From assembly GCA_026770585.1 (NCBI GenBank), contig MU646351.1, positions 863,414 to 875,544 on the forward strand: DNA of 12,131 bases, written 5' to 3'. Below are positions 1 through 6,075 of this stretch, piece by piece. Position numbers and translations under genes: made by a program. Position 1 is the stretch's first letter. Each line of letters opens with the position of its first letter. The notes under the pieces were generated by a model. It saw nothing but the letters and a program-made list of their open reading frames with translations, had not been told where the DNA came from and did no database searches. This stretch comes from Baffinella frigidus (Eukaryota > Cryptophyceae > Cryptomonadales > Baffinellaceae).

Positions 1-118
1 TTGAACCCTAAACCCTAAACCCTCAACCACAAAACCCAACCCCCAAACCCTAAACCCTATACCTTAAACCCTATACCATAAACCCTAAACCCTAAATCCC
101 CAACCCCTAAACCCTGAA
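1..118. repeat. Degenerate telomeric repeat block (CCCTAAA)
   Basis: The first 118 bases are mostly CCCTAAA heptamers with variants such as CCCTATA, CCCTCAA and CCCCAAA. CCCTAAA is the C-rich strand of the plant/alga telomere repeat. In this orientation it is what a left chromosome end would show, but the heavy degeneracy suggests the inner, decayed edge of a telomere or an interstitial relic. Confidence 0.85.
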
Positions 119-1263
119 TCAGGAGAAGTACCGCGAGAACAGGGCGGAGTACGACCTCACGAATCCTGAGGTTATTTCCTCTCCATACGCGAAATCCAAG
201 GTGATTTCATCTCCAAATTCATTTCCTCCCAGCAGGCGATCCGAACCACCTTGAGATTTCCTGAAAGACAACTTCGTATGACCTACATATGACCTACATG
301 ACCTACATTCTGCAGAATCTGGGGTCGCCAAACTGGGAAGTGAGTTGGGGTAGAACTATTTGAGGATCCACACGGTGGGCTACGAGGGTTTCGGATGCTC
401 TAGATTTGGCGGTAACGTGACCAAATTTGTATTAGAACATCCTTGAAGTTAAGTGCCTCCCGGACAAGTTGACTTTTGATGCAAAGTCCGTAGTGTTCAT
501 ACTCACTTGTTCGCGCTAAAAGTGTTTAGATGGCTTATCGTGGTACAGATTCTTAAAATCCCGCATGGCGAGGGCTCTAATGCCCGACACCGTTGTCGTG
601 TTTCCCGGGTAGAATCAACTTTACTCCAAGATCGTGTAGTGAACTAAAATTTCGACTTGTGACCTGGCATGGCTACCAAGTCTTGTATTTTGTGGCGAAC
701 TCCTAACCATGCTGGAACGCAGGGGGGTTCTTCGGCCTACACCCTGTTCTTCAAAGAGGCACGTCCCTCCCTTTTGGTGCTTTGGTGCTTTGTATTACTC
801 TCACATCGAAGGCCACGCCCACCTCACTCTTGAGGAGATGGGAACAAGCTACGGATGAGCTCCCCGGAACTACCCATACCCCTGACTATTCATCAGTTGA
901 CATTGTGGGTTTGCGGTACGAATCCGTCATCGTTTTTGGCGGAAAAGAGCCCGGTCTCACCAGATCGGTGAGATCAAATAAAGTGAGACAGAGCTGGGAT
1001 TAGTCTCCGGGAGAGGAACGACCTCCCTAGATGAACCCGTTGCAGGCGGAAGGCACTATACGACTGTAGACTATTCAACATTGAAAGTGATGCCATCGCA
1101 ATCGGGGTGAAAGTGCAGCGATGTATTTGCGGGATCACGGTTGGGGAGGGATCAGATCGCGGAGCCTCCCCGCCGGGTCCTGCCTCAGCGCGACCCGAAT
1201 CCCGGTCGCGTGTAGCCCGCTCCGGCTCGTGAGAAGGAAGTTCGTTGTGTGGTAGGGGTCCTA
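119..1263. other. Stretch with no recognisable gene
   Basis: This stretch is of lower GC than the histone region and holds only short chance reading frames (about 70-100 codons, none resembling a known family). I see no tRNA, no long repeat and no strong inverted repeat. It could be relic coding or transposon sequence that has decayed beyond recognition by eye. Confidence 0.5.
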
Positions 1264-1283
1264 AAATTACACCGTGGGGTTTC

Positions 1284-1587
1284 ATTAGGTGGCCTACTGA
1301 AGATTGATGAGGGGGCTGAATAAGTGTAATTCGGGGCCTAATGAAGTTTAATTAAGGGCCTGGTTAAGTTTAGTCCAGGGTCCTAATTAAACTCCTATGT
1401 AATGCGCCGCGTGAGTTTTGAGCAGATGTACCAAGAAATGGAGATGGGGCAGCGGGTTTATTATGGAGCTTACTTAAGTTTAGGTAGAGGTCTGATTAAG
1501 TTTAATAGGGAGCCTAGTAAAGTTTAATAAGGGTTCTAATTATTAATTAGGGTTCTAATTAAGTTTAATTAGGGGGCCTTATTGAAC
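1284..1587. repeat. AT-rich degenerate tandem repeat, unit about 22 bp
   Basis: Units resembling GGGTTCTAATTAAGTTTAAT recur, with variants, around 1325-1395 and 1468-1582. Between them lies a GC-richer island (1400-1460) that includes GTGAGTTTTGAGCAG. Both repeat runs end with AACTCCTATG shortly before a possible CAG acceptor, so the repeats may be intron filler around small exons. The second run leads directly into the HMG-box exon at 1599. Confidence 0.6.
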
Positions 1588-1598
1588 TCCTATGCGAG

Positions 1599-1665
1599 CA
1601 GAGGCTTGCGGAAATGAAGCTCAAGCAGCCGGAGATGACTTTCGGCGAAATGTCCGCTTTCATAG
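1599..1665 (+). pseudogene. HMG-box exon, middle of the domain, with splice donor
   Basis: Read from CAG at 1599, this stretch encodes QRLAEMKLKQ followed by PEMTFGEMSAFI. It matches helix 1 to helix 2 of an HMG box (family pattern: E-x-R, then N/Q-P-x-M-x-F-G-E-x-S). The frame runs to ATA-G at 1665 and is followed at once by GTACGTG, a good splice donor, leaving one base of a split codon (phase 1). The later exon copies begin after CAG with AC-GGC-AAG-TGG, which also needs one base (phase 1). Joining them gives F-G-E-M-S-A-F-I-D-G-K-W, with the exact HMG-box spacing to the conserved K-W. HMG-box proteins bind and bend DNA in chromatin. The start of the box was not found, so this is either part of a gene with a very long intron or a relic. 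Confidence 0.6.
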
Positions 1666-1673
1666 GTACGTGA

Positions 1674-1960
1674 AACCCGAAACCCGGAACCCGGAACCCG
1701 GAACCCTTAAACAAGTTTATCCGCACGTTCTACCATGAGCCCGAAACCCGAAACCCGAAACCAGAAACCCGAAACCAGAAACCCGAAAACCGAACCCCGA
1801 ACCCCTAAACCCCAAAACCCCAAAACCCCAAAACCCCAAAACCCCAAAACCCGAAACCCGAAACCCGAAACCCGAAACCCGAAACCCGGAACCCGGAACG
1901 CGAAACCCGAAACGCGAAACCCGAAACCCAAAACCGGAACCCGAACCCCGAAACTCTAAA
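1674..1960. repeat. CCCGAAA / CCCCAAAA tandem repeat block
   Basis: The block is a 7-bp tandem repeat, mostly CCCGAAA and CCCGGAA, with an inner run of CCCCAAAA octamers near 1805-1850. CCCGAAA differs from the telomere unit CCCTAAA by one base, so this may be a mutated telomere-derived satellite. The long repetitive reading frames through it on both strands are products of the repeat, not genes. Confidence 0.85.
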
Positions 1961-1986
1961 ACAAGTTTATACGCACGTTCTACCAT
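1708..1986. repeat. 29-bp direct repeat pair bracketing the CCCGAAA array
   Basis: A 29-bp segment with core ACAAGTTTAT-N-CGCACGTTC occurs at 1708-1736 and again at 1958-1986, 250 bp apart, with one clear difference. It brackets most of the CCCGAAA block, so the whole array plus this border may have been duplicated as a higher-order unit. Confidence 0.75.
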
Positions 1987-2220
1987 AAATCCGAAACTCG
2001 GAATCCGAAACCCATACCATGTTCAAAAGTACGCCTTCTACCAGGAGTCAGTCATCACCAAGTTTGGTTTTGGGGTTCAGGTTTCTGGTTTCTCTGCAGT
2101 CGTGGATGCACCGCGCTGTTTCACTCGAGAACGCTACAACCCCCTACTTACATGTGGGGTCGTAAGGATTTGTACCAGCCACAGGCGGGGTTGGTCACGT
2201 TCCCTCCACCTTAAATCCCA

Positions 2221-2677
2221 CCGCGTTAGGCGGAGGGAGCGTGATTAACCTGGAACAGCCCCGCCGGCAGGCTCGTGAACAGACGCCGAAGCCAGACGGT
2301 CGGTCGTGACTGCCTTGCGTGTTCCCACCGCGTTAGGCGGAGGGAGCGTGACTAACCTGGAACAGCCCCGCCGGCAGGCTCCTGAACAGACGCCGAAGCC
2401 AGACGGTCGGTCGTGACTGCCTTGCGTGTTCCCACCGCGTTAGGCGGAGGGAGCGTGACTAACCTGGAACAGCCCCGCCGGCAGGCTCCTGAACAGACGC
2501 CGAAGCCAGACGGTCGGTCGTGACTGCCTTGCGTGTTCCCACCGCGTTAGGCGGAGGGAGCGTGACTAACCTGGAACAGCCCCGCCGGCAGGCTCCTGAA
2601 CAGACGCCGAAGCCAGACGGTCGGTCGTGACTGCCTTGCGTGTTCCCACCGCGTTAGGCGGAGGGAGCGTGACTAAC
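2221..2677. repeat. 107-bp minisatellite, four full copies plus a partial fifth
   Basis: Units begin with CCGCGTTAGGCGGAGGGAGC at 2221, 2328, 2435, 2542 and 2649, giving an exact 107-bp period. Copies 2, 3 and 4 read as identical; copy 1 differs at a few sites (for example GTGATTAACC for GTGACTAACC). The fifth copy breaks off near 2677. A 107-bp period shifts the reading frame each time and there is no spacer variation, so this is neither protein coding nor CRISPR. The near identity points to recent expansion or gene conversion. Confidence 0.95.
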
Positions 2678-2698
2678 CTCACGAAAGTTTCTGTAGAC

Positions 2699-2829
2699 CC
2701 GGTTTCTGCCGCGATCCTCTGCACCGGGGGGCCTGAATGTGATCCGAAAGGAAGCATGGCTTTTCTGCAGAACCAGTTCCGGTGTCCGCCTATGTTGGGA
2801 GCTCGAAGAACCTAAAGGATCTAAAGGAC
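2699..2829 (+). mobile_element. Family B short repeat, copy 1
   Basis: This copy runs from TTTCTGCCGCGATCC through a G-run, GTGATCCGAAAGGAAGCATG and GTCCGCCTATGTTGGGAGCT, and ends in CCTAAAGGA-type 9-mers. The same order recurs at 3515, 4016, 5802, 7008 and 11377 in this window. No reading frame is conserved among copies. The fixed body with a short tandem tail at one end is reminiscent of a SINE or other non-autonomous element, but I found no convincing pol III promoter, so the class is uncertain. Confidence 0.75.
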
Positions 2830-3125
2830 ACAAATGCCCACTTGAAACAGCATCTCAGTTTAAAATTGGGTGCTCCAGCATTCTAGAGTGGTTGACCCCT
2901 GGGCCGTTTTCAAAGAGAGTGGCTTTGATTAATACCGACACTGCCGCCATGTATGCACAACCACCAAACCACCAAGGCTGTTTCTGAGTAGGACCGAGAG
3001 AGAGGGGGCATGTGCACTCGTCACGTTGCGTGAACAGTTTCGTGTTCAAGGCGAACGTTCTGGTGCTCGAGGCAACAACAAAGGTCTCTCCTTGGTTTGA
3101 GGTTTGACGTTCAGGGTTTGGGGTC
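2830..3125. other. Unique sequence, no gene seen
   Basis: Only short chance reading frames are present (one of about 82 codons overlaps the B repeat). I see no repeat shared with the rest of the window. Confidence 0.45.
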
Positions 3126-3481
3126 TAATGGGGGGGGGGGGTATCAGTAAAGGTCTCTCTCTTAGGGACTTGGCAGTAGCAACGGTCTCTCTCCATCCAG
3201 AACTTGCGAATTTTCTCCCTCCATGAGCGGCGCCCCCCCCCCTCTATACGCGGCACGCCCCCCCCCCCAAAAAAACGACGCCCTCCCTCCATGAACGGTT
3301 AATTCCGTTATTCCGTTAATTCCGTTAGTTCCGTTAATTCCGGACCCCTCCAAGGATGGGGAAACGGCGTTTTTCCATCCATGAAGAGCTCTTCTTCCTT
3401 CATAACCGGCTCCCCCCCCCTCCATCCCCCCTCCATCAACGCCACCCCCCCCCACCCACAAACACCCTCAATAAACGTCCG
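3126..3481. repeat. Low-complexity homopolymer-rich region with a TTCCGTTAA array
   Basis: There is a G run near 3130-3141 and several long C runs (3232-3242, 3259-3268, 3411-3420, 3445-3453). At 3299-3342 a 9-mer array of the type TTCCGTTAA is seen. Its complement is close to the CCTAACGGA tail of the B copy at 3515-3625, so this may be a relic of a B tail. Short motifs such as CCTCCATGA recur. No gene is supported. Confidence 0.6.
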
Positions 3482-3514
3482 TGTATCCTCTCGTGCAGAC
3501 GCCAAGTGGAAGAC
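3482..3514 (+). pseudogene. HMG-box second-exon copy 1 (acceptor plus truncated exon)
   Basis: A pyrimidine-rich stretch with ATCCTCTCGTGCAG looks like a splice acceptor. It is followed by ACGCCAAGTGGAAGAC, encoding the (D/A)-K-W-K-T motif of the HMG-box second half. The exon is cut off at 3514 where a family B element begins. Bases 3492-3514 are repeated after that element at 3626-3648, so the two pieces are one exon split by an insertion. Confidence 0.55.
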
Positions 3515-3625
3515 AGGGTACAGGGGGGCCTGGAAGTGATCCGAAAGGAAGCACGGCCTTTCTACAGAACACGTTCTGGTGTCCGCCTATGTTGGGAGCT
3601 CGAAGAACCTAACGGACCTAACGGA
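3515..3625 (+). mobile_element. Family B repeat, copy 2, flanked by a 23-bp direct repeat
   Basis: The B body (TGATCCGAAAGGAAGC, then GTCCGCCTATGTTGGGAGCT) ends with a CCTAACGGA variant of the 9-mer tail. It is flanked by direct repeats at 3492-3514 and 3626-3648 that match at 22 of 23 bases and consist of HMG-exon sequence. This is a clear insertion with a duplicated target. Confidence 0.85.
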
Positions 3626-3658
3626 CGTGCAGACGCCAGGTGGAAGACGTTGGATGCC
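3626..3658 (+). pseudogene. HMG-box second-exon copy 2 (truncated)
   Basis: GTGCAG-ACGCCAGGTGG followed by AAGACGTTGGATGCC encodes D/A-R-W-K-T-L-D-A. This matches the intact copy at 4732 and then stops where a family C repeat starts at 3663. It is the downstream half of the exon interrupted by B copy 2; the K of K-W is changed to R. Confidence 0.55.
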
Positions 3659-3662
3659 CAAT

Positions 3663-3750
3663 CCTTTAGGTCCTTTAGGTTTTAATTTCTCCCAACATAT
3701 GCCAACGACACGCCCTTCCGTAGAAAGGACTGCAAAGAAAGCATTTTTGT
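3663..3750 (-). mobile_element. Family C short repeat, copy 1
   Basis: The copy starts with the tail CCTTTAGGTCCTTTAGG, then CTCCCAACATATGCCAACGA, and ends near GCATTTTTG. Family C shares the tail and the CCCAACATA core with family B but has a different, shorter body, so it looks like a diverged subfamily. Other copies are at 6452 and 11500. Confidence 0.75.
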
Positions 3751-3761
3751 GCCAGTTTACT

Positions 3762-3987
3762 CGTGTAAAAAACTGATGGGCAGCCTTCTCTCGTGCTTAA
3801 ACCTGATGGGTGTGCGGGTAATGTCGTTCGGAGTTCTCCTGATAGATTTGGAGTCGGAGTTCCCCTCCCAGAGTCGGAGTCGGAGTTCCCATCCTACCCA
3901 CACTACCCACCAAATCTGGGAGGGGAACTCCGAACGACATTACCCACAGGGTGGCCTTCTCTCGTGCTTAAAAACTGATGGGTAGCC
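3762..3987. repeat. About 29-bp tandem unit, third copy separated by a foldback
   Basis: Three units with core CTCGTG(C)TTAAAAACTGATG and GGGNAGCCTTCT are seen at about 3760-3788, 3789-3815 and 3959-3987. The second and third are separated by the 130-bp foldback element at 3816-3945, which evidently landed in a small tandem array. Confidence 0.75.
3816..3945. mobile_element. Family D foldback element, copy 1 (21-bp perfect terminal inverted repeats)
   Basis: GGGTAATGTCGTTCGGAGTT at 3816 pairs perfectly with its complement ending at 3945 (21 bp). Inside are further inverted segments (AGATTTGG with CCAAATCT, and CCCCTCCCA with TGGGAGGGG) and repeats of GAGTCGGAGTTCCC. The GGGTA...GGAGTTC end type is shared with 5171-5289. 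There is no coding capacity, as expected for a MITE. No clear target duplication is visible. Confidence 0.8.
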
Positions 3988-4015
3988 TTCGCCCTGACTC
4001 GTCGGCCACACTACG

Positions 4016-4124
4016 TACAGGGGGGCTTGATGTGATCCGAAAGAAAGCATGGCCTTTCTACCGAAACAGTTCCGGTGTCCGCCTATGGTGGGAGCTTGCA
4101 CAACCTAAAGGACCTGAAGGACCT
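4016..4124 (+). mobile_element. Family B repeat, copy 3
   Basis: The copy runs from TACAGGGGGGCTTGATGTGA through GTCCGCCTATGGTGGGAGCT and ends in CCTAAAGGACCTGAAGGACC. It directly abuts the third HMG exon copy. A matching direct repeat on its left side was not found. Confidence 0.75.
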
Positions 4125-4135
4125 ACCCCGCGCAG

Positions 4136-4290
4136 ACGGCAAGTGGAAGACGTTGGGTGTGAGCCTCGGTCGGACAGGTGATGAGCCTCGATGGTTGACT
4201 CGTGGTTGGATCCGGGCCGGCGCGGCCTCTCTCCTCCTAAGCGGGGTCTCATTGGGAGCCGCGGGAAGGGAGAAGTTCAAGATGGTGGGG
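4136..4290 (+). pseudogene. HMG-box second-exon copy 3, interrupted twice
   Basis: After CGCAG the exon sequence ACGGCAAGTGGAAGACG matches the intact copy at 4732. It is then split by a 92-bp insertion (4160-4251), resumes as GCCGCGGGAAGGGAGAAG and AAGTTCAAGATGGTGGGG, and stops at 4290 where a family A relic begins. If 4157-4258 were spliced as a GT...AG intron, the frame would be kept with loss of a single Asp (T-L-A-A-G-R-E-K-F against T-L-D-A-A-G-K-E-K-F). The C-terminal end and stop codon are missing. Confidence 0.6.
4160..4251. mobile_element. 92-bp insertion in the HMG exon, intron-like
   Basis: The insert begins TGAGCCTCGG and ends GGGGTCTCA, giving a short TGAG/CTCA terminal inverted repeat. 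It is bordered by TTGGGTG (4153-4159) and TTGGGAG (4252-4258), a near-perfect 7-bp duplication of the target. The junctions also supply GT at 4157 and AG at 4257, so it could act as an introner-like element. I cannot tell which from sequence alone. Confidence 0.5.
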
Positions 4291-4358
4291 GGCCTAGGCA
4301 TAGGTCTCCTGTAGGGTCCTAGGGGGAGGCGTTTTCTTATGTGCGAGGTACCCCTGTA
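4291..4358. mobile_element. Family A foldback element, right-half relic
   Basis: The stretch contains CCTAGGCATAGG, CTGTAGGGTCCTAGGGGG, then TTTTCTTATGTGCGAGGTAC and CCCCTGTA, matching the inner and right arms of the full copies at 7313 and 7840. The left arm is absent. It truncates the HMG exon copy just upstream. Confidence 0.7.
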
Positions 4359-4388
4359 GGGGGAAACATTCTTCATCGACGCCAACAT

Positions 4389-4538
4389 TTATCTCAGAAA
4401 ACGAGTTCTAAAACTCGTTTTCTTAAGTCAATTCTCCTACAAATTTGTCAACTTATGCGGAGAGCAAAGAATAAGTTGACGAATTTGTAGAGGAATTGAC
4501 TTAAGAAAACGAGTTTTAGAACTCGTTTTCTGAGATAA
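4389..4538. mobile_element. 150-bp near-perfect nested palindrome with ACAT target duplication
   Basis: The arms, counted out to the outermost pairing base on each side (4388 and 4539), are 69 bases each: 4388-4456 and 4471-4539. They pair at 66 of 69 positions around a 14-base loop. Each arm also contains its own inner palindrome (GAAAACGAGTTCT / AAAACTCGTTTTC). The four bases before the element (4385-4388) and after it (4539-4542) are both ACAT, consistent with a target duplication. There is no coding capacity. If transcribed it would form a long hairpin RNA, a possible small-RNA source. Confidence 0.8.
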
Positions 4539-4731
4539 ACATACCCGCCATGCATGCCCCCCCGAGACTCTGAAGTGCACCAACCCCCTGTGTAACGGAG
4601 TACTAGGACAGCAGGTAGAACTGTAGTAGGCCGTCACAGAGAGCGGGTACGTTCTGGGCCGCCTGGGCCTACCCTTGGAGCCATTGCTTAGTTGAGTAAT
4701 CGAGGAACACCCCGCGCGCCCCCCCGTGCAG

Positions 4732-4820
4732 ACGGCAAGTGGAAGACGTTGGATGCCGCGGGGAAGGAGAAGTTCAAGATGGTGGGGGCTGCCGAGAAGG
4801 AACAGCCCAAGTACGCGTAA
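4732..4820 (+). CDS. HMG-box second exon, the only copy running to a stop (partial gene)
   Basis: A C-rich tract ending GTGCAG (to 4731) forms a splice acceptor. The exon then encodes (D)GKWKTLDAAGKEKFKM, then VGAAEKEQPKYA and stops at TAA (4818-4820). This is the second half of an HMG box: conserved K-W-K-x-L, the K-E-K-F of helix 3 and a final K-x-x-K-Y as in the usual DKxRY. It ends right after the box, so the protein would have no acidic tail. The best partner exon is at 1599-1665, 3.07 kb upstream, with matching splice phase. Since three broken copies lie between them, this may be the last exon of a live gene or a relic as well. Confidence 0.5.
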
Positions 4821-4830
4821 ACGGTCGGCT

Positions 4831-5012
4831 CAACCCTAAACCCTTAACCCCAAACCCCAAACCCCAAACCCTAAACCCTCAACCCTAAACACTCAACCCT
4901 AAACCTGAACCCTTCAACCCTGAACCCTGAACCCTGAACCCTGAACCCTGAACCCTGAACCCTTAACCCTTAACCCTCAACCCTCCTCAACCCTCAACCC
5001 TCCACCCTCAAC
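4831..5012. repeat. Interstitial degenerate telomeric block (CCCTAAA/CCCTGAA)
   Basis: A run of CCCTAAA, CCCCAAA, CCCTCAA and especially CCCTGAA heptamers lies 10 bases after the stop of the HMG exon. CCCTGAA is locally amplified near 4919-4960. The C-strand orientation equals that of the left end of the window. Confidence 0.85.
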
Positions 5013-5043
5013 CAGGTCCGACTGCAACCCCCAAACAGTGCGG

Positions 5044-5155
5044 GACGCTCATACGAAACTGCCCCCCTCTTGGACCAGCATGGGACCCTAGGCATGGTCC
5101 TACTGTTGGGTCCTAGAGGGGGGGGCACTTTCTTATGAACGAGGTACCCCTGTAC
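5044..5155. mobile_element. Family A foldback element, diverged full-length copy
   Basis: The left arm is decayed (GACGCTCATACGAAACTGCC), the middle has GGGACCCTAGGCATGGTCCT and GGGTCCTAG, and the right arm is better kept (TTTCTTATGAACGAGGTACC then CCTGTAC). Both arms being present makes it an old complete copy. Confidence 0.7.
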
Positions 5156-5170
5156 CTTCCGTCGTCACAC

Positions 5171-5289
5171 GGGTAGGGGAACTCCGACGCTCGCTTCTGC
5201 GGTCTGTATCTGGGGTGAGCTGTCGGTGTTCCCCGCCGCACTCCGTGAGAGTGTGACGCTAGGGCTACCGTCGGAGTTCCCCCCTACCC
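5171..5289. mobile_element. Family D foldback element, copy 2
   Basis: GGGTAGGGGAACTCCGACG at 5171 pairs with GTCGGAGTTCCCCCCTACCC ending at 5289, apart from a small C-run length difference. The ends resemble those of 3816-3945 (GGGTA with GGAGTTC). There is no coding capacity. Confidence 0.7.
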
Positions 5290-5291
5290 AC

Positions 5292-5343
5292 GGTCAACTT
5301 AAGGCTCGGATCTTGTAGGCGAAATCCGAGTTTTCAGTTGACC
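5292..5343. repeat. 52-bp hairpin with two stacked stems
   Basis: GGTCAACT (5292-5299) pairs with AGTTGACC (5336-5343). Inside it CTCGGAT pairs with ATCCGAG across a 12-base loop. It directly follows the family D element, so it could be a separate small foldback or a regulatory hairpin. Confidence 0.65.
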
Positions 5344-5490
5344 TCGTCTAATACTCTATTCTCTCTCTTGGCAGTGATACTGATACTGCAGCGGTGAGGC
5401 CAGGGGCCTCCCAACTTTGGTTTGTGCGTAGGGGTGGAATGCCGCAACCCACATGTGGGTAGTCCATGTGGATTGTTGGAACTACGACAC

Positions 5491-5699
5491 TATCCCTTAA
5501 GTGATCAACGGGCGAATAATCGCCCGTGGAAGAAGCCCCAGGCAGGTCCTAGGGCCCTACGGTAGGGCGTATGCGCCTCCTTATCACTTAACCCTTAAGT
5601 GACCAGGCCTCCAAATTTGGGGGCCTGAGGTCCGAGGCAGGTCCTAGGGCCCTACGATAGGGCGTATGAGCCTACTGGGCACTTCAGGGTTAAGGGATA
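5491..5699. mobile_element. Family G 209-bp element with TATCCCTTAA ends
   Basis: TATCCCTTAA at 5491-5500 pairs perfectly with TTAAGGGATA at 5690-5699. The interior holds two direct copies (about 5540-5577 and 5635-5672) of GGCAGGTCCTAGGGCCCTAC followed by a TAGGGCGTATG segment, and a central palindrome TCACTTAA-CCC-TTAAGTGA. The CCTAGGG-rich interior resembles family A. ACT flanks both ends if the outermost T/A pair is not counted, a weak 3-bp target duplication. Confidence 0.7.
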
Positions 5700-5748
5700 C
5701 TCCTGCTCACATGGTACACACCACGCGGTTCGGCCCCGACCATACTTT

Positions 5749-5801
5749 GGCGGTGGGTTGTAGGTTATGAGCCTGGATAAGGTTGTAATCTGAGAACCCA
5801 G
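5749..5801. repeat. 53-bp direct repeat, left copy (flanks B copy 4)
   Basis: This segment, with core TAGGTTATGAGCCTGGATAA, is repeated at 5923-5975 with 51 of 53 bases identical. The two copies exactly bracket the family B element. Confidence 0.9.
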
Positions 5802-5922
5802 GTCCTTTAGGTCCTTTAGGTTCTTCGAGCTCCCAACATAGGCGGACACCGGAACGTATCCTGCAGAAAGGCCATGCTTCCTTTCGGATCACATCAGGCC
5901 CCCCAGTGCAGAAGGATCGTCC
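5802..5922 (-). mobile_element. Family B repeat, copy 4, flanked by a 53-bp direct repeat
   Basis: Read on the plus strand it begins with GTCCTTTAGGTCCTTTAGG (tail) and AGCTCCCAACATAGGCGGAC, and ends with TTCGGATCACATCAGGCCCC and CAGTGCAGAAGGATCG. The body matches the other B copies in reverse orientation. Confidence 0.85.
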
Positions 5923-5975
5923 GGCGGTGGGTCGTAGGTTATGAGCCTGGATAAGGTTGTAACCTGAGAACCCAG
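5923..5975. repeat. 53-bp direct repeat, right copy
   Basis: This is the partner of 5749-5801, with 2 differences (T/C near each end of the core). It is much longer than the target duplications made by typical transposases. Confidence 0.9.
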
Positions 5976-6075
5976 ACCGGGCGTCCGGACCCACACTCCG
6001 GCGGGGGCCGTTTTAGATACTGAGCGCGAGACCCCTACAGGGGTCAGTCGCGAAAAAGGACACTCCGGAGGAGCT

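Noticed and set aside
119-331. Minus-strand frame of 70 codons next to the telomeric block
   Set aside because: No recognisable domain, repeat or conserved context; its length is expected by chance.
1426-1460. Possible extra exon (MYQEMEMGQR) upstream of the HMG exon
   Set aside because: An acceptor-like TTTTGAGCAG precedes it, but it has no clear match to the start of an HMG box and the donor is weak, so it is not listed as a gene part.
1707-1986. Repetitive frames encoding GFGFRVSGF-type or KPETRNP-type proteins
   Set aside because: They arise from the 7-bp CCCGAAA tandem array, which yields open frames in several phases and on both strands.
2221-2677. Possible CRISPR array
   Set aside because: The 107-bp units are contiguous and identical, with no unique spacers, and the context is eukaryotic.
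3162-3685. Gly- or Pro-rich frames on both strands
   Set aside because: They come from C/G homopolymer runs and cross into the B repeat; no domain or start context supports them.
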